Source of the DNA: Pseudomonadota bacterium
GTDB taxonomy: Bacteria; Pseudomonadota; Gammaproteobacteria; Steroidobacterales; Steroidobacteraceae
Direction: 5' to 3'
DNA length: 6,908 nucleotides
Assembly (NCBI GenBank): GCA_021781775.1
Contig: JAJXWE010000078.1
Location: 1-6,908 of the forward strand
The notes under the pieces were generated by a model that worked only from the letters and a program-made list of their open reading frames with translations, did not search any database and was not told the origin of the DNA. Positions 1 to 5,599 of the stretch are shown here, in pieces (the first letter of the stretch is position 1; every line of letters starts with the position of its first letter). The translations under genes and the position numbers were made by a program.

Positions 1-402
1 CGCATGCAGCGCATCGTGCACCATCGACGCATCCAGATGACAGGTTTCACCGGTGGTGATCTGCACGGCCTGAACGCCCTTGGCGCGGATGCGCCGTGCG
101 TCGTTCTCCGTCTGCAGGTCGCCCTCGATCACCGCCATGCGGAAGCGGCCGCTGGCGAGTTCGATGGTGCGCTCGAGCAGACTCGTCTTGCCCGAGCCCG
201 GCGCCGACATAAGGTTCAGCGCCAGAATGCCGTGCAGCTCGAGATGACTGCGGTTGTGCTCCGCCTGATGATCATTGTGCGCGAGGATCCCGCTCAGCAC
301 CTCGATCGAATGCCGCTCGGGCGGTCGCACGGAATAGATGCCGTGCGTGTCCGTCACCCGCACCGCATCAGCCGTGACAGAACAACCACATTCAACGCAC
401 AT
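1..402 (-). CDS. hypB: HypB, Ni-binding GTPase for hydrogenase maturation (3' part cut by window edge)
   Basis: HypB is a cytoplasmic GTPase that, with HypA, inserts nickel into the [NiFe]-hydrogenase large subunit. The first 134 residues are visible; the frame stays open to base 1, so the C-terminal part lies outside the window. The protein opens with MCVECGC, matching the high-affinity CxxCGC nickel site of HypB. A Walker A loop APGSGKTS lies at residues 67-74. VIEGDLQTENDA (about 91-102) fits the switch/Mg region, and TGETCHLDA (about 117-125) matches the Cys-His metal site of the G domain. Five histidines at 42, 45, 49, 53 and 57 lie just before the G domain. The ATG at 402 follows hypA by 12 bp and is preceded by a G-rich AGGGGG only 4 bases upstream. 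It is the third gene of the leftward hypC-hypA-hypB unit. Identification is very secure; only completeness is unknown. Confidence 0.96.
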   Translation of the reverse strand, partial: MCVECGCSVTADAVRVTDTHGIYSVRPPERHSIEVLSGILAHNDHQAEHNRSHLELHGILALNLMSAPGSGKTSLLERTIELASGRFRMAVIEGDLQTENDARRIRAKGVQAVQITTGETCHLDASMVHDALHA

Positions 403-414
403 CGTGCCCCCTGT

Positions 415-798
415 TCAGCACGCCGCCGGAACCCGCGGCGCCTCTTCATCCACCTCGAGCTCCAACTCCACCGAGCGCAGCAGCAACTCCTCACCGCATA
501 CGAGCTGCACTCGCCAGTCTCCACACCGCGCACACACGAGTGCGTTGGGCGCGACCTCCGACTCCAGATCGCACGCGGAGCATCGGATGCGCACGCCCAC
601 CGACTCGATTTCCAGTTCCGCCCCATCGGCGAGCGTTCCTGCACGTGCGATGCTGAAGGTCCGTGCGAGCTGCTGCGGATCGACGCCGGAGAGCGCGCCG
701 ACTGAAACACAGATTTTCGCTGCCGCCCGGGCGCGGTGGGCGCGAGCTACGCACTCAACCTCTCGAATCAAACCCTGGCAGATAGCCAACTCATGCAT
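415..798 (-). CDS. hypA: HypA, nickel metallochaperone
   Basis: HypA is a small cytoplasmic nickel-binding protein that works with HypB to load Ni into the hydrogenase large subunit. It is 127 residues long, close to the usual 113-120 plus a short tail. It starts MHELAICQGL, with the invariant Met-His-Glu nickel-binding N-terminus; this decides the ATG at 798 over the upstream in-frame ATG at 933, which would lie inside hypC. The structural zinc site is Cys73-x2-Cys76 and Cys89-x2-Cys92, with 12 residues between the pairs, one fewer than in E. coli HypA as I recall it. Extra cysteines sit at 101 and at the C-terminal residue 127. The start overlaps the end of hypC by 8 bp and no strong ribosome binding site is seen, so translation is probably coupled to hypC. 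Assignment is secure. Confidence 0.95.
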   Translation of the reverse strand: MHELAICQGLIREVECVARAHRARAAAKICVSVGALSGVDPQQLARTFSIARAGTLADGAELEIESVGVRIRCSACDLESEVAPNALVCARCGDWRVQLVCGEELLLRSVELELEVDEEAPRVPAAC

Positions 799-1036
799 CG
801 GTGCGGATCGCGTCCTCGGCGGCGAGCATGGTGTCAAAAAGCTCCCATGCGCTCTGCGCCTCCTGCTCCGAGATCTTCTGGATGGCGTAACCGACGTGCA
901 CGACCACGTGATCGCCCGGCACCAGCTGCTCATGCTGCAGCAGGAACAGGCTCACGTCGCGGCGGATGCCCTTGGCATCGCAGCGAGCGGTCAGCTCTCC
1001 CACCTCGACGACGCGCATCGGAATGCCCAGGCACAT
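791..1036 (-). CDS. hypC: HypC/HupF-family hydrogenase maturation chaperone
   Basis: This 81-residue cytoplasmic chaperone acts with HypD to assemble and deliver the Fe(CN)2CO group to the large-subunit precursor. The N-terminus MCLGIPM has the essential Cys2, exposed once Met1 is removed. The hallmark GDHVVVHVGYAIQKI lies at residues 41-55, followed by an acidic helix. An in-frame ATG at 1051 would add MDLHN in front of the conserved start; it is rejected because Cys2 must be N-terminal and because that ATG falls within the ribosome binding site at 1047-1053. The gene leads the leftward hyp unit, diverges from the structural operon, and overlaps hypA by 8 bp. HypC paralogues are often specific for one hydrogenase, so this copy may serve the enzyme encoded next door; that is inference. 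Confidence 0.95.
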   Translation of the reverse strand: MCLGIPMRVVEVGELTARCDAKGIRRDVSLFLLQHEQLVPGDHVVVHVGYAIQKISEQEAQSAWELFDTMLAAEDAIRTDA

Positions 1037-1046
1037 ATTATGTAGA

Positions 1047-1053
1047 TCCACCT
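1047..1053 (-). promoter_or_regulatory. Ribosome binding site of hypC
   Basis: On the minus strand this reads AGGTGGA, a strong Shine-Dalgarno match ending 10 bases before the ATG at 1036. It selects the MCLGIPM start over the ATG at 1051, which overlaps it. Confidence 0.7.
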
Positions 1054-1072
1054 ATCGCTACAGTACAGATCG

Positions 1073-1097
1073 TAGGCGTCAGGCAGTTGGACGCCTA
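1073..1097. repeat. 8-bp inverted repeat in the divergent promoter region
   Basis: TAGGCGTC (1073-1080) is followed after 9 bases by its exact reverse complement GACGCCTA (1090-1097); in RNA a G-T wobble adds a ninth pair. The arm centres lie 17 bp apart. It could be a dimeric regulator's operator acting on both divergent units, or a hairpin in the leader of either transcript. It matches no site I can name. Confidence 0.55.
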
Positions 1098-1148
1098 TAC
1101 GCACATGCCCGTATGGGCGGCATCCGGCCGGTGGCAGAGAATTTCTGC

Positions 1149-1700
1149 GTGAAAACGCAGCCAAGCGTGGCGCCCGGTCTCGACGGCGGGACAAGCCGCC
1201 GGCTCGCACAGGGGCCGGCGTTACTGCTCGGGTTGGGCAATGTCCTGCTCACCGACGACGGGGTCGGCGTACACGTCTTGCACGCGTTGCGGTCCGATTT
1301 CGCCCCCGACGACCCGTCCTCCTCGGTCAGACTCTGCGATGGCGGGACTCTCGGTCTCGCACTGCTGACGGAAATCGAGGCCGTCGATTCCCTGATCGTG
1401 ATCGATGCCACCCGCTTCGGCGCCGCACCCGGCAGCGTGCGCGTGTTCGTCGACGGCGAGATGGACAAGCAATTGCGGGGCGCGCGCCGCAGCGTGCACG
1501 AAGTGGCGCTTACCGATCTGATTGCCGCAGCGCAGCTGACCGAGCGCGCACCCGCCCGCCGCGCGCTGGTGGGCATACAGCCGGAATCACTGGCATGGGG
1601 TACCGAGCCGACCTCGGCCGTTCACGCGGCAATACCGCAGGCCTGTGCCGCGGTGCACGAGTTGCTCACCGACTGGGGACAATACGATGCCAGGCGTTGA
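1149..1700 (+). CDS. hyaD: HyaD/HupD-family hydrogenase maturation endopeptidase
   Basis: This cytoplasmic protease (called HyaD, HybD, HupD or HynD by system) cleaves the C-terminal tail of the large subunit after nickel insertion. From GTG 1149 it has 183 residues, within the family range. The glycine-rich start LLLGLGNVLLTDDGVGVHV lies near residues 25-43. By alignment with E. coli HybD (Ni contacts Glu16, Asp62, His93), the metal-contacting residues are Asp37, Asp86 (in VIDATR) and His117 (in SVHEVALTDL). The first position is Asp rather than the Glu of HybD; Asp also occurs there in HycI. The start is uncertain: GTG 1149 has only a weak AGAGA upstream, and ATG 1113 would give 195 residues but has no visible ribosome site. 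The reading frame stays open further upstream into hypC antisense, which I do not consider coding. It overlaps the next gene by 14 bp. The family is secure; the start is not. Confidence 0.9.
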   Translation: MKTQPSVAPGLDGGTSRRLAQGPALLLGLGNVLLTDDGVGVHVLHALRSDFAPDDPSSSVRLCDGGTLGLALLTEIEAVDSLIVIDATRFGAAPGSVRVFVDGEMDKQLRGARRSVHEVALTDLIAAAQLTERAPARRALVGIQPESLAWGTEPTSAVHAAIPQACAAVHELLTDWGQYDARR

Positions 1701-2124
1701 ATCGATTGGGTCGACACCACCGAGCGCCGCGGCCGTGGTCTCCGGTGTGCTGCGCGAGGTCGCCGAGCGGCTCGAGGCACTGGCCGAGCGCGGCGAATGC
1801 GGCGTCATCGACTTGAAGAGCCTGCCGCTGTCGTCCGTCCATCTGCAGCAACTGCGCGAGCGGCTCGGACGCGGCGAGGTCACCGCACAGCTCGAGATAC
1901 TGGGGCCGAGTGAAATCTGGGAAACGCGTTATCCCGGCGTCTGGTGGGTACGTCATCTCGACGTGACCGACCGCGTCGCTGCGGAGCGCATCGAGATCAC
2001 TCGGGTTCCGGACATTCTGTCCGCGGCGCTGCCGGATGTCGTCACGGCCGCCCAGAGCCTGAACGACGACCTCGCGCTGTACGCGGCTCCGCGCCGGGAG
2101 AGTACCGATCATGGCCGAACCTGA
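1687..2124 (+). CDS. hupH: HupH/HyaF-like hydrogenase expression protein, C-terminal domain only
   Basis: A 145-residue protein resembling the C-terminal half of HupH/HyaF, proteins needed for proper small-subunit maturation or quality control; the exact biochemistry is not settled. Residues 49-125 carry the family pattern: an LSSVHLQQL helix, EVTAQLEILGPSEIWETRYPG, the GVWWVRHLD segment (84-92), then a helix after VPDIL. HupH and HyaF are usually about 280 residues, so the N-terminal domain is absent here. Nothing in the upstream frame could encode it, because that DNA belongs to the endopeptidase. ATG 1687 is chosen over ATG 1645 because GGGGA lies 7 bases upstream (1675-1679). It overlaps the endopeptidase by 14 bp and the small-subunit gene by 14 bp, placing it tightly inside the structural operon. 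Confidence is good for the family, moderate for the exact role. Confidence 0.82.
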   Translation: MPGVESIGSTPPSAAAVVSGVLREVAERLEALAERGECGVIDLKSLPLSSVHLQQLRERLGRGEVTAQLEILGPSEIWETRYPGVWWVRHLDVTDRVAAERIEITRVPDILSAALPDVVTAAQSLNDDLALYAAPRRESTDHGRT

Positions 2125-3178
2125 GACGATCGGCGAACTGCTGAGCGAGCGCGGTATCTCGCGCCGCGGACTACTCAAGTACGCCGCCTACATCGCGAGC
2201 CTGATGGCCTTGCCGCCCTGGCAGTCTAACGCCATTGCCGACGCGCTTGCGGCGGCGCGGCGCCAGTCGGTGATCTGGCTGTCATTCCAGGAATGCACTG
2301 GCTGCACCGAATCGCTGACCCGCTCGTTCAGCCCGACGCTCGAAAACCTGATCTTCAATCTGATCTCGCTCGACTACCACGAGACGCTGCAGGCGGTCTC
2401 GGGCGAGGCAGCCGAAGAGGCACGGCGCAGCGCGATGCGAGAGAACAAAGGCAAATACATCGTGGTCGTCGACGGATCGATCCCGACTCGCGACGGCGGC
2501 GTGTACGGCGCCATCGCCGGACAGTCGATGCTACAGATCCTGAACGACACCGCTGCCGGTGCGAAAGCATTGATCGCGGTCGGTACCTGTGCAACGTTCG
2601 GCGGCATCCCACATGCCCAGCCGGACCCGACCGGCGCGGTGCCGCTCACGAGCCTCATCAAGGATAAGCCGATCATCAACATCTCCGGCTGCCCGCCCAT
2701 ACCTGAGGCCATGGCCGGTACGATCGCCTACCTGATCACCTTCGGACGATTACCGGACCTCGATCACCTGAACCGGCCGAAATCCCTGTTTGGCAACACC
2801 ATCCACGATCGCTGCTACCGGCGCTCCTTCTACGATAAGGGACTGTTCGCCAAAAGCTTCGATGACGAAGGCGCGCGGCGGGGCTGGTGTCTGTACGAGC
2901 TCGGCTGCAAGGGACCTGTCACCTACAACTCGTGCGCCACGCTCAAGTGGAATGGCGGCGTGTCGTTCCCGATCCAGTCGGGCCACGGATGCCTCGGCTG
3001 CTCGGAGCCCGATTTCTGGGACAAGGGCGGCTTCTATCACCCGCTCTCCACCCCGACCGGTCATCCGACCGCGGCGGTCGGCACAGCGGCCGTCGCCGGA
3101 ATCGGCGTCGGCGCCGTAAGCGCACTGCTTGCGCGGCGCGCCAAACGTAAGGCCACATCCACCGGAGAGAAACCGTGA
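2111..3178 (+). CDS. hynS: [NiFe]-hydrogenase small subunit, Isp-type (group 1e-like), Tat-exported
   Basis: The electron-transferring small subunit of a periplasmic membrane-bound [NiFe]-hydrogenase, 355 residues. The N-terminus has a twin-arginine signal, ISRRGLLKY at 16-24, followed by a hydrophobic stretch and A-x-A sites near 43-47. Proximal [4Fe-4S] ligands are Cys62, Cys65, Cys160 and Cys194. The distal [4Fe-4S] is bound by His232, Cys235, Cys260 and Cys266. The medial [3Fe-4S] is bound by Cys275, Cys294 and Cys297, with Pro288 in FPIQSGH. The two extra cysteines of oxygen-tolerant enzymes are absent (Gly64 and Gly165). A Gly/Ala-rich hydrophobic segment at about 319-341, followed by RRAKRK, is a C-terminal membrane anchor that should contact Isp1. 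ATG 2111 has GGGAG at 2096-2100. It overlaps the HupH-like gene by 14 bp and isp1 by 4 bp (GTGA). The name follows the Thiocapsa HynSL system; hupS or hydB would be equivalent. Confidence 0.96.
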   Translation: MAEPETIGELLSERGISRRGLLKYAAYIASLMALPPWQSNAIADALAAARRQSVIWLSFQECTGCTESLTRSFSPTLENLIFNLISLDYHETLQAVSGEAAEEARRSAMRENKGKYIVVVDGSIPTRDGGVYGAIAGQSMLQILNDTAAGAKALIAVGTCATFGGIPHAQPDPTGAVPLTSLIKDKPIINISGCPPIPEAMAGTIAYLITFGRLPDLDHLNRPKSLFGNTIHDRCYRRSFYDKGLFAKSFDDEGARRGWCLYELGCKGPVTYNSCATLKWNGGVSFPIQSGHGCLGCSEPDFWDKGGFYHPLSTPTGHPTAAVGTAAVAGIGVGAVSALLARRAKRKATSTGEKP

Positions 3179-3834
3179 CGTTGCTCGATTTTGCGCGGGG
3201 TCCGGCGCTGACCGTGAGCTTCGCGGTATTCACATTCGGGGTTGCCTGGCGCCTGCTGTTCGTGGTGCTGCTGCCGTGGTCCCGTGACCGCGCGCCGGCG
3301 CGCGCCGCCGCGCCCACAGCGGTTCTTGGCGCCGTGCGCGGCTTCGCCCGCCACCTGTGGCCACGCAAGGCGTTCGCCGGCGCGGCCCGTTTCACGACCG
3401 TCAACGGTTACGTGATGCACTTCGGGTTGGCGATCGCGTTCTTCGGCTTCGCTCCGCACATCCTGTTCCTGCAGTCGGTGTTCGGCGTGCAGTGGCCGAA
3501 CCTGCCGAGCGGGCTGATTTCAGTGGCGAGCGTTGTGACGCTGGTCTCGCTGGTGCTCGCCCTCGGCCATCGATTCGCGAGCCCCGTGCTGCGACTGATC
3601 TCTACGGCCAACGACTACTTCAGCTGGTTCGTCACCGCCCTGCCGGTGGTGAGCGGCCTGATGGCCGTAAGTCACCTCTGGGCGCCTTACGAGATCCTAC
3701 TCGCCGTGCACCTGCTCAGCGTCGCATTGCTGCTGATCTGGTTTCCGTTCGGCAAGCTCATGCACGCGTTCCTGGTATTCGTGACGCGCAGCGAGACCGC
3801 CGTCCACTACTCTCGCCGGGGAACCGTCCTGTGA
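3175..3834 (+). CDS. isp1: Isp1, NarI-like di-heme cytochrome b of the hydrogenase
   Basis: A 219-residue integral membrane protein with five predicted helices at about 10-34, 76-100, 110-131, 150-169 and 172-203, the NarI/DsrM-like fold. It anchors the hydrogenase and passes electrons across the membrane. Likely heme b ligands are His82 and His95 in helix II and His179 and His197 in helix V. The 18-residue spacing of the latter pair equals that of the NarI ligands His187 and His205. Further histidines are 60, 132 and 167. The GTG start at 3175 is supported by GGAGA at 3163-3167 and by the GTGA overlap with the small-subunit stop; the gene ends in a second GTGA overlap with the large subunit. 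The position directly after the small subunit, and isp2 nearby, separate it from the HyaC/HupC cytochromes of group 1d hydrogenases. The heme ligand choice is inferred by analogy. Confidence 0.92.
   Translation: MTLLDFARGPALTVSFAVFTFGVAWRLLFVVLLPWSRDRAPARAAAPTAVLGAVRGFARHLWPRKAFAGAARFTTVNGYVMHFGLAIAFFGFAPHILFLQSVFGVQWPNLPSGLISVASVVTLVSLVLALGHRFASPVLRLISTANDYFSWFVTALPVVSGLMAVSHLWAPYEILLAVHLLSVALLLIWFPFGKLMHAFLVFVTRSETAVHYSRRGTVL
3289..3304. repeat. 16-bp perfect GC palindrome inside isp1
   Basis: A loopless self-complementary run of G and C only, centred on CCGG at 3295-3298, in codons for the cytoplasmic segment around residues 39-44 of Isp1. A similar 14-bp palindrome lies at 5310-5323 in the large-subunit gene. 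Alternating Arg/Ala codons at high GC make such palindromes easily, so no function is claimed. Confidence 0.35.
3818..3822 (+). promoter_or_regulatory. Ribosome binding site for the large subunit GTG start
   Basis: GGGGA, 8 bases before GTG 3831 and inside the end of isp1. It supports that GTG as the start of the large subunit; the conserved VDPITRIEGH motif then falls at residues 11-20, as expected for the family. Confidence 0.6.
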
Positions 3835-5588
3835 ACAGCGCCGCCAACACACGGATCGTCGTCGATCCGATAACCCGCATCGAGGGTCATCTGCGCATCG
3901 AGGCCGAGACCAACGCCCAAGGCGCCATCGTCGGCGCATTGAGCTCCGGCACGATGGTGCGCGGCATCGAGTTGATCCTGCAGGGTCGCGACCCACGGGA
4001 CGCCTGGGCGTTCGCGCAACGCATCTGTGGGGTCTGCACGCTCGTCCACGGCATTGCCTCGGTGCGTGCCGTGGAGAACGCGCTCGGCTACCCGATCCCA
4101 CCGAACGCGCAACTGATCCGCAACCTGATGATCGCCGCGCAGTTCGTGCACGATCACGTGATGCACTTTTATCACCTGCACGCCCTCGACTGGGTCGACG
4201 TCGTGTCGGCCCTGAAGGCGGATCCTGCGGCGAGTTCCCGACTCGCGCAGTCGATCTCCCCGTACCCGAAGTCGAGTCCGGGTTATTTCGCAGACACGCA
4301 ACGCAAGCTGCAGAAGTTTGTCGAGGGCGGACAACTCGGCATCTTCGCGAACGGCTTCTGGGGCAATCCGGGCTACAAGCTGCCACCGGAGGCCAATCTC
4401 ATGGCGGTGGCGCACTACCTGGAGGCGCTCGAATGGCAGCGCGAGGTCGCGCAGCTGCATGCGGTTTTCGGTGGCAAGAATCCCCATCCAAACTTCCTGG
4501 TCGGCGGCGCGCCCTCGCCGATCAGCATCGACACGACCGGCAGCGGCGGAGCCTCGGCAACCGCGCTGAACATGGACGGGCTCGAGCGCGTCGCGACGGT
4601 GATCGCGAAGATGCGGGAGTTCGTCGATCAGGTTTACCTGCCCGATACGCTCGCGATCGCCTCTTTTTACAAGGACTGGTTCGCACGCGGCGAGGGCGTC
4701 GGGAATTTCCTCACCTACGGCGATTTTCCGGCCAAGGGAACCGACGATGCCAGCAGCTGGCTCATACCGCGCGGGGCGATCCTGAACCGCGATCTGACCC
4801 GCATCCATCCCGTCGATCTCAATGACCCGGCCGAGATCCAGGAGTTCGTGTCGCACTCCTGGTATGACTACTCGAGCGGCAAGGAGAGCGGTCTGCACCC
4901 CTATGTCGGCCAGACCCATTTGCGCTACACCGGACCGACGCCGCCCTACAAGCACCTCGAGACTGATCAGAACTACTCCTGGCTGAAGTCGCCGCGCTGG
5001 CGGGGCAAGGTGATGGAGGTCGGCCCGCTGGCGCGCGTGCTGATGCTCTATGCGAGCGGCAATGAGGCGACCCGGACCCTCGCGGACGCCGCGCTCGCCA
5101 AGCTCGGTCTGCCTTTGAGCGCCATGTTCTCGACCATGGGCCGCACCGCGGCACGCACACTCGAGTCCAAGATCATCGCCGATCAAATGCCACTGTGGTT
5201 CGCCGAACTGACGAGGAACATCAAGGCGGGCGATCTTGCCGTGCATTCGGAGGCGAAATGGGATCCGGCGACCTGGCCGCGCGAGGCGCGCGGCGTAGGC
5301 TTCATGGAGGCGCCGCGCGGCGCACTCGCACACTGGATCGTCATCCGCGACGAGCGCATCGAGAATTACCAAGCGGTCGTTCCCTCGACCTGGAACGCAG
5401 GCCCCCGTGATCCCAGCGGCCAGCCCGGCCCCTACGAGGCGGCGCTCATGGACCGCCATACGATCTTCGATCCGAAGCAACCGCTGGAAATTCAGCGCAC
5501 CATCCACAGCTTCGACCCTTGCATCGCCTGCGCCGTTCACGTGGTCGACGCTCACGGCGAAGAGCTGATGCAGCTGCGCGTGCGCTAG
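3831..5588 (+). CDS. hynL: [NiFe]-hydrogenase large subunit, Isp-type (group 1e-like)
   Basis: The catalytic subunit carrying the Ni-Fe(CN)2CO site, 585 residues as a precursor. RIEGH at 16-20 contains the conserved Glu18 linked to proton transfer. The first Ni-binding motif is RICGVC (Cys66, Cys69). EAPRG at 493-497 holds the conserved active-site Arg496, followed by WNAGPRDPSG at 521-530. The second motif is DPCIACAVH (Cys564, Cys567, His570). The 15 residues after His570 are the tail removed by the maturation protease. The frame is open upstream to ATG 3357, but that stretch is isp1 in another frame; GTG 3831, in a GTGA overlap with the isp1 stop and with GGGGA at 3818-3822, is the start. 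There is no signal peptide, as expected for a subunit exported by piggy-back on the Tat-bearing small subunit. It lies before, not after, isp2, unlike the S-isp1-isp2-L order of Thiocapsa-type loci. Very secure. Confidence 0.97.
   Translation: MNSAANTRIVVDPITRIEGHLRIEAETNAQGAIVGALSSGTMVRGIELILQGRDPRDAWAFAQRICGVCTLVHGIASVRAVENALGYPIPPNAQLIRNLMIAAQFVHDHVMHFYHLHALDWVDVVSALKADPAASSRLAQSISPYPKSSPGYFADTQRKLQKFVEGGQLGIFANGFWGNPGYKLPPEANLMAVAHYLEALEWQREVAQLHAVFGGKNPHPNFLVGGAPSPISIDTTGSGGASATALNMDGLERVATVIAKMREFVDQVYLPDTLAIASFYKDWFARGEGVGNFLTYGDFPAKGTDDASSWLIPRGAILNRDLTRIHPVDLNDPAEIQEFVSHSWYDYSSGKESGLHPYVGQTHLRYTGPTPPYKHLETDQNYSWLKSPRWRGKVMEVGPLARVLMLYASGNEATRTLADAALAKLGLPLSAMFSTMGRTAARTLESKIIADQMPLWFAELTRNIKAGDLAVHSEAKWDPATWPREARGVGFMEAPRGALAHWIVIRDERIENYQAVVPSTWNAGPRDPSGQPGPYEAALMDRHTIFDPKQPLEIQRTIHSFDPCIACAVHVVDAHGEELMQLRVR
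5310..5323. repeat. 14-bp perfect GC palindrome inside the large-subunit gene
   Basis: GCGCCGC followed directly by its reverse complement, covering the codons for the conserved EAPRG loop. It is fully explained by the Pro-Arg-Gly-Ala codons in a GC-rich genome; recorded for completeness. Confidence 0.3.
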
Positions 5589-5592
5589 AGGA
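5587..5592 (+). promoter_or_regulatory. Ribosome binding site of isp2
   Basis: AGAGGA begins within the large-subunit TAG stop (5586-5588) and ends 7 bases before ATG 5600. It fixes the isp2 start there rather than at the upstream in-frame ATG 5519, which lies inside the large-subunit gene and would add 27 basic residues foreign to the family. Confidence 0.7.
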
Positions 5593-5599
5593 CCGCCCT

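Larger units (their letters stand above)
1037..1148. promoter_or_regulatory. Divergent control region between hypC and the hydrogenase operon
   Basis: About 110 bp separate the hypC start from the endopeptidase start. It is the only sizeable non-coding gap in the window, so promoters for both divergent units most likely lie here. An inverted repeat sits at 1073-1097. TATACG (1096-1101) overlaps its right arm and could be a -10 element, but I see no convincing -35. TTGGAC at 1087-1092 has at best a poor -10 (around 1110-1116) downstream. I found no good sigma-54 -24/-12 pair. If the endopeptidase instead starts at ATG 1113, the region shrinks by 36 bp. Confidence 0.5.

Noticed and set aside
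4..705. Plus-strand open frame over hypB and hypA
   Set aside because: The minus-strand frames encode unmistakable HypB and HypA motifs; this frame is their antisense shadow.
1107..1118. Short palindrome GCCC-GTAT-GGGC near the endopeptidase start
   Set aside because: Only 4-bp arms, easily expected by chance in GC-rich DNA; it does overlap the alternative ATG 1113, but no function can be supported.
966..1148. Longer endopeptidase starting at ATG 966
   Set aside because: It would overlap hypC antisense and add residues not seen in the family; starts at 1113 or 1149 give normal lengths of 195 or 183.
1037..1148. Sigma-54 promoter for the hydrogenase genes
   Set aside because: Some hydrogenase and hyp operons use sigma-54, so I looked for GG and GC dinucleotides spaced as in a -24/-12 element on both strands and found no convincing match.
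3357..3830. Upstream extension of the large-subunit frame to ATG 3357
   Set aside because: The extra 158 residues are low-complexity, Arg-rich and antagonistic to the well-supported isp1 frame; the conserved large-subunit start motif begins just after GTG 3831, which has its own ribosome site.
3807..5555. Long open frame of 582 codons on the minus strand opposite the large-subunit gene
   Set aside because: Its sequence is Arg- and Ala-rich without any recognisable motif. High-GC genes commonly leave such antisense frames open, and the plus-strand hydrogenase accounts fully for the DNA.
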